Part shown: in pieces, positions 28,164 to 38,315 of the stretch
How the letters are laid out: every line of letters begins with the position of its first letter
Position numbering within the stretch: the stretch's first letter is position 1
Program-made: the position numbers and the translations under genes
The notes under the pieces: model-generated
Database searches by the model: none
Told to the model about the DNA's origin: nothing
Seen by the model: only the letters and a program-made list of their open reading frames with translations
Source of the DNA: Sulfurirhabdus autotrophica
Lineage (GTDB): Bacteria; Pseudomonadota; Gammaproteobacteria; Burkholderiales; SMCO01
DNA length: 64,000 bases
Assembly (NCBI RefSeq): GCF_004346685.1
Contig: NZ_SMCO01000001.1
Coordinates: forward strand, 186,001-250,000
Direction: 5' to 3'

Positions 28164-30428
28164 TCATAGACTGACGCGTCGTAACCGCAAGGCATTGGTA
28201 ATTACAGACACTGAGCTGAAACTCATGGCCGCAGCAGCGATCATGGGGGAAAGCAATAACCCGAAGATGGGATACAATACCCCAGCAGCTATGGGCACGC
28301 CGGCAGCATTATAGATAAAGGCAAAAAAGAGATTCTGACGAATGTTGCTCATGGTAGCTCGCGAGATTTTTCTGGCCCGCACAATGCCACGCAAATCACC
28401 TTTAACCAAGGTTACCCCCGCACTTTCCATAGCCACATCAGTACCGGTACCCATAGCGATACCTACCTGGGCCTGGGCCAGAGCCGGAGCATCGTTGATG
28501 CCGTCGCCAGCCATTGCAACAATTCGACCTTCTGCCTGAAGCTGTTTGATCACAGCAGCTTTCTGGTCAGGCAACACTTCAGCCTGAATTTCGTCGATGC
28601 CCAACTTTGCCGCTACCGCCTCGGCTGTCTTGCGGTTGTCTCCTGTTAGCATAACAATTTTGATTCCTTCTTCGTGCAGTAAACGAATCGCTTCCGGTGT
28701 GGTTGATTTAATCGGATCAGCTACGCCGATCAAACCGGCGGCCCGCCCATCAACGCCAAGGAACATGACCGTTTGCCCCTCTACGCGCAACGCATCAGCC
28801 TGTGTTGGCAAGTTTCCCACATCAATGCCAAGATCCTGCAACAATTTGATATTGCCCAAGGCAATCTTGCGCCCCTCCACCACGCCCGTTACGCCCTTGC
28901 CGGTGACTGATTGAAAATCCTCTGCTGAAACCAGTTTCATGTTACGTTTCTCTGCACCGCGTACGATGGCAGCTGCTAGAGGGTGCTCGCTGGCGCGCTC
29001 AACACTGGCAGCCAGACGGACAATTTCTGCTTCATCAATACCAGCCGCAGGGGTGATGCTCACCAATTCAGGATGGCCTTCCGTTAGCGTGCCAGTCTTG
29101 TCTACTACCAGAGTATCTACCTTGCGCATCACCTCCAGCGCCTCGGCATTCTTGAACAGTACACCCATCATGGCACCTCGCCCTGTTCCCACCATAATGG
29201 AAACAGGGGTGGCTAACCCCAGCGCGCAAGGACAAGCGATAATCAACACAGCTACTGCATTAATTAATGCATGAGCCAAACGCGGCTCAGGCCCCCATAC
29301 CCACCACACCCCAAATGTAATTACAGCGGCGATTATCACGGTTGGTACAAAATAACCGGATACCACGTCTGCCAGCTTCTGGATAGGCGCACGAGAACGT
29401 TGTGCTTCGGCCACCATATGTACGATTTGCGCTAACAGAGTATCGCTACCAACCTTTTCTGCTGTCATTAACAGGCTTCCGGTTCCGTTTACCGTAGCGC
29501 CGATTACTTTTTCACCTGTGTGTTTTTCAACAGGAACAGGTTCGCCGGTGACCATGGATTCATCCACATGGCTTGTACCGTCTACTACCGTGCCATCTAC
29601 CGGAACCTTTTCGCCGGGGCGAATGCGCAAACGATCTCCAGTCTGGACATGTTCTAGCGGAATATCCTCTTCACGCCCGTCATCACGAACAATACGCGCG
29701 GTTTTTGGTGCCATGCCCAAAAGCAGTTTGATGGCTGCATTAGTCTGACTTCGGGCACGAAGCTCCAGTACTTGCCCAAGTAATACAAGAGCTGTGATAA
29801 CAGCGGCAGCTTCAAAATAAACTGGCACAACGCCCATGGCATTGAACACTGAACGTGGGAATATTTCTGGCACCAAGGCCGCAACCATACTATAGCCCCA
29901 TGCCACCGACACCCCGAGGCCAATCAGTGTGAACATATTGAGATTTCGCGTTACCAGCGATTGCCATCCACGCACGAAAAAAGGCCACCCACCCCAAAGC
30001 ACTACTGGCGTGGCTAATAGCAGTTCTAGCCACTGACGGGTATGCGGCTGGATGAACCGGGCAAAAACATCTGGCCAGAACTCCGCACCCATCGCACTGA
30101 AAAGTACCGGAATGGCAAGCACTGTACTAACCCAGAACCGCAAAGTCATATCGCGCAGTTCTGAATCATCTTCTTCTGAGGCCACAGTGCGTGGTTCCAA
30201 GTTCATGCCACATTTAGGGCAGTTGCCGGGGTGATCCTGGACTACCTCAGGGTGCATGGGGCAAGTATATTCAGTTTTCGATGTGGTTACAGGCATACCC
30301 ATCGGTTCAAGGGCCATGCCGCATTTTGGACAAGCGCCTGGCTCCTGTTGACGCACCTCTGGATGCATGGCGCAGGTATAAGTAGTGGTACAGGTACCGC
30401 TTATACTACAAACAGGATCGTTAGACAT
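28164..30428 (-). CDS. Copper-exporting P1B-type ATPase
   Basis: A 754-residue pump that exports monovalent copper (or silver) from the cytoplasm using ATP. Instead of HMA domains the N terminus has two copies of a short Cys/His/Met ribbon (about residues 17-42 and 54-79; pattern Y-T-C-x-M-H-P-E ... C-P-K-C-G-M). Eight membrane helices follow; the transport site C-P-C is at 399-401, the phosphorylated Asp in DKTGTLT (443-449), the SEHPLA motif after it, and GDGINDAP closes the P domain. This is the CopA/SilP layout. It sits in the middle of the copper cluster. Confidence 0.95.
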   Translation of the reverse strand: MSNDPVCSISGTCTTTYTCAMHPEVRQQEPGACPKCGMALEPMGMPVTTSKTEYTCPMHPEVVQDHPGNCPKCGMNLEPRTVASEEDDSELRDMTLRFWVSTVLAIPVLFSAMGAEFWPDVFARFIQPHTRQWLELLLATPVVLWGGWPFFVRGWQSLVTRNLNMFTLIGLGVSVAWGYSMVAALVPEIFPRSVFNAMGVVPVYFEAAAVITALVLLGQVLELRARSQTNAAIKLLLGMAPKTARIVRDDGREEDIPLEHVQTGDRLRIRPGEKVPVDGTVVDGTSHVDESMVTGEPVPVEKHTGEKVIGATVNGTGSLLMTAEKVGSDTLLAQIVHMVAEAQRSRAPIQKLADVVSGYFVPTVIIAAVITFGVWWVWGPEPRLAHALINAVAVLIIACPCALGLATPVSIMVGTGRGAMMGVLFKNAEALEVMRKVDTLVVDKTGTLTEGHPELVSITPAAGIDEAEIVRLAASVERASEHPLAAAIVRGAEKRNMKLVSAEDFQSVTGKGVTGVVEGRKIALGNIKLLQDLGIDVGNLPTQADALRVEGQTVMFLGVDGRAAGLIGVADPIKSTTPEAIRLLHEEGIKIVMLTGDNRKTAEAVAAKLGIDEIQAEVLPDQKAAVIKQLQAEGRIVAMAGDGINDAPALAQAQVGIAMGTGTDVAMESAGVTLVKGDLRGIVRARKISRATMSNIRQNLFFAFIYNAAGVPIAAGVLYPIFGLLLSPMIAAAAMSFSSVSVITNALRLRRVSL

Positions 30429-30481
30429 GCGGTTAATTCTCCTAATTATTAGTAAAAAAACGACTGTTTTGTTACTTTGCG

Positions 30482-31243
30482 CTAGTTTTTTACCACGGGT
30501 GGTACATCAACACATTTGAGTTCTACCATTATTCGTAATGTTGCCTCTTCCATTAGAAATGTTTCTACCGCCAAAGGGTCAAATTGAGAACCGGCCATAC
30601 GCTGTATTTCAGCTTTGGCTGCTTCGAAAGGCAGTCCTTTACGATAGGGACGGTCAGAGGTCATTGCATCCAGCGTATCAATTACTGCAAATAGCCGTGC
30701 CCAAAGCTGAATATTTTCTCCTGATAGCCCACGTGGGTAGCCAGACCCATCAAATTTCTCCTCATGACAGAGCACAATTTCTGCCGCTATTGCAAGATGC
30801 GGCACGCCTTTTAAAATTTGCTGCCCGATTTCAGGGTGCTGTTGCATGGTCTCCCATTCCTCTGGTGTTAGCGGTCCATCTTTAAGCAGGATGGCGTCAG
30901 GAATACCAATTTTGCCTATATCATGCAGGAGCGCTCCCCAATAAATCTGGCGCAGCGTCGCAGCATCGTGGCTAAAGTGTTTGGCAAGCACCATGGTATG
31001 GCAGGCAACACGTTTGGAATGCAGCCCTGTTTCATGTTCGCGGGCATCCAGTGCAGATGCGAGTGCTTCCGCCAAAGAGACGTAAGGCAATTCAGTTTCT
31101 GCCCATGCAGGTTCGTGGCCTGACATACCAAGAAAGCAACTTTCACACACTACGCCATCATCTTTTCTTACATACAGGTCTTTGGCAATAGGCTTGCCAC
31201 AACTTTTACAGGTACATGAGTACGAAGCACTGGCATCTAGCAT
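30482..31243 (-). CDS. HD-GYP phosphodiesterase with N-terminal Cys4 zinc ribbon
   Basis: A 253-residue protein. The N-terminal 40 residues carry two C-x-x-C pairs (C12/C15 and C33/C36), a LIM-like metal knuckle. The HD-GYP domain follows: [11 protein letters not shown] (H107, D108), the later [12 protein letters not shown] (with Cys instead of the first His of the HHE motif) and the C-terminal [15 protein letters not shown]. Such enzymes hydrolyse c-di-GMP. It lies inside the copper cluster with only 10 bases to its upstream neighbour, so it is very likely cotranscribed with copper genes. A metal-sensing role for the Cys4 knuckle is an inference. Confidence 0.9.
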   Translation of the reverse strand: MLDASASYSCTCKSCGKPIAKDLYVRKDDGVVCESCFLGMSGHEPAWAETELPYVSLAEALASALDAREHETGLHSKRVACHTMVLAKHFSHDAATLRQIYWGALLHDIGKIGIPDAILLKDGPLTPEEWETMQQHPEIGQQILKGVPHLAIAAEIVLCHEEKFDGSGYPRGLSGENIQLWARLFAVIDTLDAMTSDRPYRKGLPFEAAKAEIQRMAGSQFDPLAVETFLMEEATLRIMVELKCVDVPPVVKN

Positions 31244-31253
31244 AAAAGCTTAC

Positions 31254-31643
31254 CTAGTGCGCTTTTCCAGCATCACTGCTTCCATCGTGTGCAGCAGGAG
31301 GACGATTGCAGCATGCACCGCCTCCAGAAACGGCATTGGATTTGGCGTTTTCATCCAGAAAGCGATACCACGATAATTTTATTCGCGACCAGAAACCTGA
31401 TGCGCGATATACGCTCATCTCATCTAGCAATGGTTCAATATCGCGCATACCAACGCAAGAGGCGTCATATGAAATTCTTAACCGGCCATTCTGATCTATG
31501 TTGGCATCAATAATAGGTTCGATGGTTTTAAGGCGCGTGACCGCTTCATGCCACCTCTCAGGAGCTGTTGGTGCCAACAGGATTTTTCGCGTGACATCGA
31601 ATGGTCCTTTACCTGGTTTCATTTTCTTTGGTGTCTTATTCAT
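31254..31643 (-). CDS. Copper-cluster protein of unknown function with HMA-like fold
   Basis: A 129-residue protein. The middle (RKILLAPTAPERWHEAV... ANIDQNGRLRISYDASCVG) reads as a beta-alpha-beta pattern resembling heavy-metal-associated domains, but without the M-x-C-x-x-C loop. The C terminus has a Gly-Cys-Cys (GGGACCNRPPAAHDGS) tail that could bind metal. It starts 10 bases downstream of the multicopper oxidase gene end and is followed 10 bases later by the HD-GYP gene. I do not recognise the family; a metallochaperone-like role is a guess. Confidence 0.65.
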   Translation of the reverse strand: MNKTPKKMKPGKGPFDVTRKILLAPTAPERWHEAVTRLKTIEPIIDANIDQNGRLRISYDASCVGMRDIEPLLDEMSVYRASGFWSRIKLSWYRFLDENAKSNAVSGGGACCNRPPAAHDGSSDAGKAH

Positions 31644-31652
31644 ATTATTTGG

Positions 31653-33224
31653 TTACGCCTTGATCAGAAAATTTCTCATCATGCCCATATCTTCATGTTC
31701 CAGATTATGGCAGTGATAGACAAACATGCCAGGGTAGTTATCGAATCGCATTAATAGTCGGACACGCTCGCCAGGCATGAGCAGCACTGTATCTTTCCAC
31801 CCTTCATCTACATATCCTTCGTTCAAGCTATGCCATGCTGAAATTGCAGCAGGTTGAACTCGCCGACCTATAATACGGAACTGGACGCCATGTATATGTA
31901 TTGGATGCGGCATGCCGCCACCCATCATGCCCATACTGGCTTCGTTGATAAATTCCCATATTTCAGTTGAGCCAAGACGTACTACTTCATCTTTTGCCAC
32001 GCCATCCATCTCGAATACACGACCGTTCAAGCCCCATCGCATGCCAACCATGGTTGTGCGAAAAGTTCTGGGGTTAGCAAAATTACTGGCTTGTTCTGGA
32101 CGCAACGGCGCAATGCTGGTCAACATTCCCGGCAGTTTTTCTGAAATTGCCGCACCCTTCCCTATTCGCACTTTGAGTACAGGAAACTCAGCGCCATTTG
32201 GTAGACTGCCACTACCGCCCATCATCCCTCCCATCATGGAGCCACCAGTCGAGGCGGCAAAAGGCTGGCTTTGCAGGGTAAGTTCCTCTCCTGCAACGCG
32301 CGTTGAAAAATCAACCCATAGCTCGATCCGTTCAGCCGGTGCAAGGGTGATATAAGTTCTGCGTACAGGTGCATAAAGTAAGCCGCCATCCGAACCAATT
32401 ACGGTCATAGGTGAACTATCGTTCCAGGCTAATTTGTAAATGCGTGAATTAGATCCGTTCAGCAGGCGCAAACGGTAGGGTCTGCGTTCAACTGCGAGCG
32501 AGAAGTCAGGACGGCCATTTACCAGTATCTGGTCACCGATAAAACCGTTCATACGCGACATCATGCCAGCCATGCCGGGGCCATTTCCAACATAGCGCAA
32601 TTGATTATCACTGGTGAAGCTGCGGTCTTGAATCACGAGCGCTACATCTCGCTCTCCATCGGGTAATTTAAGCGCGCGCTCTTCGTCATCGGTAACAATA
32701 AATAGTCCGGCCAAGCCCGCATTTACTTGCGTACCGGTTAGCTGATCGGGATGGGGATGAAACCAGTAGGTTCCGGCGCGGTTGCGTACTTCAAACTCGT
32801 AGGTATAGCGGCCACCTGGTGGCACAACATAGCGGGGATGACCATCCATAGCTTCAGGAATAATCAAACCATGCCAGTGCACCACACTGGGTTGAGGCAG
32901 TTCGTTGATAAAATTCACTCGTACACGAGTGCCCCGGCGAACATTGATTATGGGGCCAAGATAACTGCCTGGAATTGTTGTTACCGCATTCGCAGGACCT
33001 TTCAGTACTTTTGCTCGATAGCGCCAGACACCAGTAGATTGTCCCGGCAAGATAGCTATCTGATCAGGTGCGGCACGCAATTCCAATTCCAGATCAGGTG
33101 TAAAACCGTCAGGTGTTTCGGTGACGTTCTTCCTGGTTTGTGCCATACCGGGTAAAGCACCAAGCAGAGCTGTACCACCCAGAACACCAAGAAAACGTCT
33201 TCTGCCAGATTGATTCAGCGCCAT
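31653..33224 (-). CDS. Periplasmic multicopper oxidase (CueO/CopA-like)
   Basis: About 523 residues with a Tat signal (GRRRFLGVLGG near the start) and three cupredoxin domains. Copper ligand motifs are HWHG, FHPHPDQ, HPIHIHG and the closing YHCHNLEHEDMGMM, the last with the type 1 Cys and axial Met. A Met/Gly-rich insert (GGSMMGGMMGGSG) resembles the Cu(I)-binding loop of CueO. It oxidises Cu(I) to the less toxic Cu(II) in the periplasm. I prefer the ATG at 33224, just after the stop of the upstream gene, over an extension to 33263. Confidence 0.94.
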   Translation of the reverse strand: MALNQSGRRRFLGVLGGTALLGALPGMAQTRKNVTETPDGFTPDLELELRAAPDQIAILPGQSTGVWRYRAKVLKGPANAVTTIPGSYLGPIINVRRGTRVRVNFINELPQPSVVHWHGLIIPEAMDGHPRYVVPPGGRYTYEFEVRNRAGTYWFHPHPDQLTGTQVNAGLAGLFIVTDDEERALKLPDGERDVALVIQDRSFTSDNQLRYVGNGPGMAGMMSRMNGFIGDQILVNGRPDFSLAVERRPYRLRLLNGSNSRIYKLAWNDSSPMTVIGSDGGLLYAPVRRTYITLAPAERIELWVDFSTRVAGEELTLQSQPFAASTGGSMMGGMMGGSGSLPNGAEFPVLKVRIGKGAAISEKLPGMLTSIAPLRPEQASNFANPRTFRTTMVGMRWGLNGRVFEMDGVAKDEVVRLGSTEIWEFINEASMGMMGGGMPHPIHIHGVQFRIIGRRVQPAAISAWHSLNEGYVDEGWKDTVLLMPGERVRLLMRFDNYPGMFVYHCHNLEHEDMGMMRNFLIKA

Positions 33225-33225
33225 G

Positions 33226-33903
33226 TTATTGCACTCCCTGTTGCGTATAGCCACGCGTGACAATTGACATTTTCTGGCGCTGGCTATCTGTTAACAGACT
33301 ATCAATTTTCTGTTGCGCATCGATTGTTGCATCTAATTGTTTGCGTTGCAGATCATGCACCGCATTAGACGCAGCGCGAATAGCATTCCAGTCGCGTTTG
33401 GTGGTTGCATATAGCTTATTCAGCTGCGACTGTGCTTCCCAGAGTTGCTTCATGTCACTGCTATTTCGTTCATCCGATTCACTTTGTATCTGAGCAAGTT
33501 TCGACTCTTGCTCAGATGTGAGGTCAGGGAGTCCAAATGGCATCATGGCAAAACCCGAGTCGGTCATCCCATAACCCATTCCAGCGCCAAACACCGGGAA
33601 ACCGGAACCATATTGACCCATCATTCCGTTGGAGTTCCTCATACCCCAGCCATAACCACTGCCACTCATCATGCCAGGGCCATAATTGCCTCCCATCAGG
33701 CCTGGCCCCATGCCAAACCAGCTTGATCTGCCATCTGCACGATACCCTTCTTCATTGCCCCAGCCACCCATATGACCCCAGCCCGCGCTCGGACCATAAC
33801 CAGTTCCATAACCCATTCCACCTGTGCCGCCAAATGAAAGGAATCCCGAAATGAGAACAAGTACTACCCACAAAATAATCAACAATCCTCTATTTTTTTT
33901 CAT
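33226..33903 (-). CDS. Met/Gly-rich Spy/CpxP-like periplasmic protein
   Basis: A 225-residue protein. After a membrane or signal helix (residues 7-26) comes a Gly/Met/Tyr-rich low-complexity half (about 30-125) with repeated G-M-G and G-Y-G. The C-terminal half is a helical Spy/CpxP/ZraP-type domain (DLTSEQESKLAQIQ... LLTDSQRQKM). ZraP-like chaperones bind metals and protect envelope proteins. No catalytic site. It starts the multicopper oxidase unit; the stop of this gene overlaps the spacing to the next ATG by one base. Related in layout to the gene at 34291. Confidence 0.8.
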   Translation of the reverse strand: MKKNRGLLIILWVVLVLISGFLSFGGTGGMGYGTGYGPSAGWGHMGGWGNEEGYRADGRSSWFGMGPGLMGGNYGPGMMSGSGYGWGMRNSNGMMGQYGSGFPVFGAGMGYGMTDSGFAMMPFGLPDLTSEQESKLAQIQSESDERNSSDMKQLWEAQSQLNKLYATTKRDWNAIRAASNAVHDLQRKQLDATIDAQQKIDSLLTDSQRQKMSIVTRGYTQQGVQ

Positions 33904-33966
33904 ATAGTTCCTTTATTTCTTAGCTGTACTATGTGCAAGAGTATTCATTCAACGTCTACATTCTGA

Positions 33967-34212
33967 TTAACTGGTTAGATCGCGTTTTCTTTTCTGAAAC
34001 TCTTGCTCGTCTATCTCGCCTCGTGCATAGCGTTCTTTCAGTATGTCCAGTGCTTTACTGTCACTACCGATCTGCCCTGTTGCACCAGAGGAATTGCCCA
34101 TCCATTTAACCAATACGACAATACCAATAATGATAAGTACCCAAAAAAATATCATAAAAAAACCTCCGAATCCGCCACCGAAACCACCTGACATACCATA
34201 TCCGCCCATCAT
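33967..34212 (-). CDS. Small SHOCT-domain membrane protein
   Basis: An 81-residue protein. The N terminus is Gly-rich (MMGGYGMSGGFGGGFGG), followed by a membrane helix (about residues 21-41) and a C-terminal SHOCT motif (LDILKERYARGEIDEQEFQKRKRDL). SHOCT tails are short oligomerisation or interaction helices. Its place between two Met-rich Spy-like genes suggests an accessory of the copper cluster. A strong GGAG-type site precedes the ATG. Confidence 0.85.
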   Translation of the reverse strand: MMGGYGMSGGFGGGFGGFFMIFFWVLIIIGIVVLVKWMGNSSGATGQIGSDSKALDILKERYARGEIDEQEFQKRKRDLTS

Positions 34213-34290
34213 TGATGTACTCCTGAAAAAGTTATTACTTATGGACTGTCAAAAATGCTTAACACTAGCCAGTCCATATATTTTTTTGGG

Positions 34291-35028
34291 TTAATAACCC
34301 ATCATGCCTCTGCTAAAGCCTTTACGCATTTGGTTTTTTTGCTCTTTGGTAAGCACAGCGGCCATTTTGTTTTCCGCGTCAATACGCGTTTCCAGTGCCT
34401 GCCGCTGCAGCTCAGAGACCTTTCCATAAGCTTTACCAATCGCGGCTGGGTCACGTTTATCTGCGTTAAATAAATCGCCCAGTTTTTCTTGCTCTTCCCA
34501 TATCTGGCGCATTAACGTGCGCTGCTTTTTCATCACTTCCGACTGAATTTTCTCAAGTTGACCGGTTTGTGCATCACTTAGATTAAGCATGGCCATTGGA
34601 CCCATTCCACCAGCCCATCCACCCATCATGCCAGGTCCCATGCCATAACCTTGCCCCATTCCACCACCCATCATGCCAGCGCCGGGCCCATACCCTCCCA
34701 TGCCACCACCCATCATTCCCATTCCTTGCCCCATCATTCCACCGCCCATCATTCCGGCACCATAACCACCGCCCCCCATCATGCCGCCCATAGGGCAACC
34801 ACCACTTTGTTGCATGCCGTTTCCCTGGCCATATCCACCACCACCCATCATTCCATTTCCATGACCATAGCCTGGCATTGATCCAGGTACACCTCGTCCT
34901 TGCTCCTGTCCTTGCATCATTTGTTGATTAGGCATCGTTTGTTCATCTGCTAAAGCTAGGGTAGTTGTCCCAGCCAGGGTTGCAGCAACGATGGATGATG
35001 CAACTAATATTTTCATGGACTTGTTCAT
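34291..35028 (-). CDS. Met-rich Spy/ZraP-like periplasmic copper-binding protein
   Basis: A 245-residue protein with a signal peptide (residues 1-27, ending TLALA-DEQ). Residues about 40-145 are a long Met/Gly-rich tract made of repeated M-M-G-G-G and M-G-x-G units plus Q-rich pieces and one Cys (GGCPMGG). The C-terminal helical domain (SDAQTGQLEKIQSEV... VLTKEQKNQMRKG) matches Spy/ZraP. Met runs of this kind bind Cu(I). It is the first gene of the minus-strand copper cluster, divergent from copRS, and so is probably the most induced gene. Confidence 0.85.
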   Translation of the reverse strand: MNKSMKILVASSIVAATLAGTTTLALADEQTMPNQQMMQGQEQGRGVPGSMPGYGHGNGMMGGGGYGQGNGMQQSGGCPMGGMMGGGGYGAGMMGGGMMGQGMGMMGGGMGGYGPGAGMMGGGMGQGYGMGPGMMGGWAGGMGPMAMLNLSDAQTGQLEKIQSEVMKKQRTLMRQIWEEQEKLGDLFNADKRDPAAIGKAYGKVSELQRQALETRIDAENKMAAVLTKEQKNQMRKGFSRGMMGY

Positions 35029-35353
35029 TTGAAACTCCTTTTCTTCCTGTTAAAAAAATACAACTAAAAATCACTGCACTTCATTTAAAATGAAGTGCCT
35101 TAATAGTTTTCAAGAATTACTCAAGGTCATAATTGTTTATTTGCTCCGGGATTGATGATAAATAAAGACGTTAATGCCAATGTTTAAAATATTCCCTGTA
35201 AATGGAAATTTTAAATGTTTATCCACAATCATCATCTTGCGCCACTGCTAACAACATAAAGCTGACACGAACATTACAAGTTTGTAAGCTAGTGATAATG
35301 TCTCCAATCAGGAGGAAAATAGCCTGACAGCTCAAGTATAGGAAAATATATTC
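35029..35353. other. Divergent promoter region between the copper cluster and copRS-type genes
   Basis: 325 bases with no coding sequence. It must carry promoters for both directions. The only clear element is a perfect inverted repeat near 35274 (listed separately). Remaining sequence is AT-rich. Confidence 0.6.
35274..35287. promoter_or_regulatory. Candidate metal-response-regulator box
   Basis: TTACAA-GT-TTGTAA, a perfect six-base inverted repeat (also TTACA-N4-TGTAA). CopR/CusR/CzcR-type regulators bind boxes of this half-site style. It lies 66 bases upstream of the response-regulator ATG and could serve both divergent units. Confidence 0.6.
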
Positions 35354-36031
35354 ATGAAAATCCTGATCATCGAGGATGAATCAAAGACCGGCAGTTACCT
35401 TAAACAAGGCTTGACCGAAGCAAGTTTTACTGTTGACCTGGCCCATGATGGCCTGGATGGTATGCATATGGCGCTAAGCGAAGCGTATGATCTGGTGATT
35501 CTTGACGTGATGTTACCCACACTTGATGGTTGGCAGGTTTTGCAAAGCATTCGGCGAGCAGGAAAAGAGATGCCGGTTCTGATGCTTACTGCCCGGGATG
35601 GGGTGGAAGATCGGGTAAAAGGCCTTGAGCTCGGGGCCGATGACTATCTGATTAAGCCGTTTGCTTTTTCCGAGCTACTCGCGAGAGTGCGAACGCTGCT
35701 ACGAAGAGGAAAATCTAAGGAACCAGACCGATTTCAGGCAGCGGATCTTGAACTGGATCTGTTGCGGCGCCGTGTCACACGATCAGGCAAGAAAATTGAT
35801 CTTACTGCTAAAGAATTTTTATTGCTGGAACTCTTGCTACGACGTGAAGGGGAGGTTTTACCTCGTTCACTGATTGCCTCACAAGTTTGGGACATGAATT
35901 TTGACAGTGATACCAATGTTATCGAAGTGGCAGTGCGTCGTCTTCGTGCAAAAGTAGACGATGATTACGAACCCAAACTGATCCACACTATTCGAGGTAT
36001 GGGCTATGTTCTGGAGGTTCCTGAGCTGTGA
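35354..36031 (+). CDS. Heavy-metal OmpR-family response regulator (CusR/CopR-like)
   Basis: A 225-residue regulator. The receiver domain has the acidic pair DE (residues 7-8), phospho-acceptor Asp in VILDVMLP (about 51) and Lys in LIKPFAF (about 101). The winged-helix DNA-binding domain contains [23 protein letters not shown] and [16 protein letters not shown], the subtype found in copper and silver regulators. It overlaps the sensor kinase gene by four bases. Likely senses periplasmic copper through the kinase and turns on the divergent cluster. Confidence 0.94.
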   Translation: MKILIIEDESKTGSYLKQGLTEASFTVDLAHDGLDGMHMALSEAYDLVILDVMLPTLDGWQVLQSIRRAGKEMPVLMLTARDGVEDRVKGLELGADDYLIKPFAFSELLARVRTLLRRGKSKEPDRFQAADLELDLLRRRVTRSGKKIDLTAKEFLLLELLLRREGEVLPRSLIASQVWDMNFDSDTNVIEVAVRRLRAKVDDDYEPKLIHTIRGMGYVLEVPEL

Positions 36032-37431
36032 TACCACGCATTTCAATTACTGCCCGTCTTACCTTCTTTTTTGCCGTCACGTCAGCTATTATCATGATTT
36101 CTGTTGGTATTGTCCTGGACTGGGCAATGGAAAAGCATTTTAAGCAGCTAGATGTCGTTGAGATAAACGGCAAACTGGAACTGATCAGGCATGCCATTAA
36201 CGAAAAACTGCCTCCAGAATCTAACAACTCTTTATCTTTACGTTTGAGTGATGCGTTGATCGGTCATCATGCGCTATCCGTCAAAGTACTCAAGCCAGGT
36301 GGTATTGAATTACTGAATCTGGGTGAGGCTGATTTCCCTGATACTTTAATGCAAGACCCCGTTGAAACAAATGCGGTGAACCGCGACATGCTGAGAACAT
36401 GGCACGAAGGTGATAATACCTTTCATGGAGTTGCTGTAGCTTTATCTTCAGGCCAGCCAGGATTGCCCTTTATTGTGGCGCTAGGAACAAGCACTGAGCA
36501 GCATCAGGCATTTATTAACCTGTTTCAACAGACGTTGATGATCGCTGTAGCATTAGGCATATTACTCAGTAGTATTCTCGCATGGTTAGTGTCACACAAG
36601 GGACTAGAACCTTTGCGCAAAATTGCCAGAATCGCTGAAGGGATATCGGCAGAAAAACTACACAATCGGCTGCCTGTTGAAGTGGTACCTATTGAGCTTA
36701 CAAACCTCGCAACGGCTTTGAATCAAATGCTGTCTCGCCTGGAAGAATCGTTTCATCGGTTGTCAGATTTTTCGTCAGACATTGCACATGAAATTCGAAC
36801 ACCTGTCAGTAACCTCATGACAGTGACAAATGTAGCGTTAACCAAGGCACGAAGTGCTGAAGAATATCGTGAAATTCTCTACTCGAATCTGGAAGAATAT
36901 CAGCGGCTATCACGAATGATCGACGATATGCTGTTTTTGGCGAAAGCTGATAACGGTCTTTTGATACCGCATAATGAAGCAGTAGATCTCGCTTCAGAAA
37001 TACAAGGACTGTTTACGTTCTATGAAGCGCTGGCAGAGGAAAAACATCTGGCGTTAACAAGTGAAGGACAAGGAGTCATCCAGGGTGACCGGCTTATGCT
37101 TCAGCGTGCGTTGAGTAATTTACTTTCCAATGCAATCCGCCACACACCCTCTGGCGGTAAAATCAGGATTGATTTGTTATCCGAAGTACCTGGTGTTGCC
37201 GTCGTTAATATAGAAAATACCGGAAATCCGATTCCGTTTAAATACCTGCCACGTATATTCGACCGTTTTTACAGGGTTGACCCCTCAAGGCAACGTTCAA
37301 GCGATGGCGCCGGACTGGGTTTGGCAATTACCAAGTCAATCATAGAAGCGCACGACGGCCATATCACAGCAACTTCCGATGATGATAAGACCCTTTTCAC
37401 AATTCAATTACCCTTAAAACGCAAAAAATAA
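36028..37431 (+). CDS. Heavy-metal sensor histidine kinase (CusS/CopS-like)
   Basis: A 467-residue inner-membrane kinase starting at GTG. Two helices (about residues 12-32 and 168-188) bracket a periplasmic sensor of some 135 residues. HAMP, then the H-box [15 protein letters not shown] with the phospho-His, N-box [13 protein letters not shown], and G-boxes ([10 protein letters not shown]) follow. Domain layout matches the CusS family. The periplasmic part has several His (for example GHHALSV) but no Met-rich motif, so the metal cannot be fixed beyond the gene context, which indicates copper. Confidence 0.94.
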   Translation: MIPRISITARLTFFFAVTSAIIMISVGIVLDWAMEKHFKQLDVVEINGKLELIRHAINEKLPPESNNSLSLRLSDALIGHHALSVKVLKPGGIELLNLGEADFPDTLMQDPVETNAVNRDMLRTWHEGDNTFHGVAVALSSGQPGLPFIVALGTSTEQHQAFINLFQQTLMIAVALGILLSSILAWLVSHKGLEPLRKIARIAEGISAEKLHNRLPVEVVPIELTNLATALNQMLSRLEESFHRLSDFSSDIAHEIRTPVSNLMTVTNVALTKARSAEEYREILYSNLEEYQRLSRMIDDMLFLAKADNGLLIPHNEAVDLASEIQGLFTFYEALAEEKHLALTSEGQGVIQGDRLMLQRALSNLLSNAIRHTPSGGKIRIDLLSEVPGVAVVNIENTGNPIPFKYLPRIFDRFYRVDPSRQRSSDGAGLGLAITKSIIEAHDGHITATSDDDKTLFTIQLPLKRKK

Positions 37432-37583
37432 CGTTTTATTAACAGCACAAAACCCTTCACGAACTTGTCGATAAGTTCTATTAACTTATTTATATTCAAT
37501 TATTAACGAATCATATACAAAGTCATTCCGATAATTTTTATTGATTGTTCTTGACTTAATTCTGATATTAATTTACATTTCAT

Positions 37584-37599
37584 TCTAATGTTCGTTAGA
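37584..37599. promoter_or_regulatory. Candidate ArsR-type operator
   Basis: The inverted repeat TCTAA-N6-TTAGA lies 15 bases before the ATG of the ArsR-rhodanese gene, where binding would block transcription. ArsR-family repressors bind imperfect inverted repeats in this position; autoregulation is inferred. Confidence 0.5.
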
Positions 37600-37613
37600 T
37601 TGTGAGTTTGTAA

Positions 37614-38282
37614 ATGAAATCATCACGAGAAATAAAGAATCTGCTTTATGAACAAGTAGCCAGAATTGGTAAAGCAGCATCCAGCCCTAAACGCTTAGAA
37701 CTGATTGAAATACTCTGTCAGGGCGAAAAAAGTGTAGAAAATCTTGCAGCAGACGCAGAGATTTCAGTCAAATTAGCCAGTGCTCATTTAAAAGAATTGA
37801 AATCAGCCCGGCTTGTAGTAGCCCGTCGTGATGGAAAAAACATGTATTACAGCCTGGTTGATTCCAGGGTTGCTGATCTTTGGGTGATGCTGCGCGAACT
37901 CGCTGAAGAGCGCTTGCTGGAACTGCAGGAAGCCATGAGAGGATTAGTGGCAAGTCCGGAAGGTTTAGCTCCCTTCAGTCGTGTTGATCTGCTTGCTCAG
38001 GCAAAACGCGGTGAAATTTTTGTGCTTGACGTTCGGCCTGAAGCTGAATTCACTACTGCACATCTCCCTTATGCACGTTCTATCCCGGTATCTGAGCTAA
38101 AGCATCGTCTGAGCGAACTCCCGCATGATAAACCGGTGGTTGCCTATTGTCGTGGGCCATTTTGTCTGATGGCAAAAGAAGCAGTTGAAATGCTGAATAG
38201 AGAAGGATTTCAAGCATTTCGGTTTGAAGATGGCGTTGCAGAATGGCGCTTGCATGGATTGCCATTAGCCAATAATGCATAA
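37614..38282 (+). CDS. ArsR-family regulator fused to rhodanese domain
   Basis: A 222-residue two-domain protein. The N-terminal winged helix (SSPKRLELIEILCQG... KLASAHLKELKSARLV) is an ArsR repressor fold with one Cys (EILCQG). The C-terminal rhodanese domain (about residues 120-218) has the active-site loop Y-C-R-G-P-F-C with the persulfide-forming Cys. The fusion could sense sulfane sulfur directly through its rhodanese Cys. The following genes encode a persulfide dioxygenase-like protein, DsrE-like and rhodanese proteins, so it probably controls that sulfur module. Confidence 0.92.
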   Translation: MKSSREIKNLLYEQVARIGKAASSPKRLELIEILCQGEKSVENLAADAEISVKLASAHLKELKSARLVVARRDGKNMYYSLVDSRVADLWVMLRELAEERLLELQEAMRGLVASPEGLAPFSRVDLLAQAKRGEIFVLDVRPEAEFTTAHLPYARSIPVSELKHRLSELPHDKPVVAYCRGPFCLMAKEAVEMLNREGFQAFRFEDGVAEWRLHGLPLANNA

Positions 38283-38315
38283 GCTACCGAAACATTTACA
38301 GATAGGAGTTACATC

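Noticed and set aside
34583-34798. Arg/Trp/Gly-rich and Pro/His-rich frames in the Met-rich gene
   Set aside because: Shadow frames produced by the repetitive ATG-GGN codons of the real gene.
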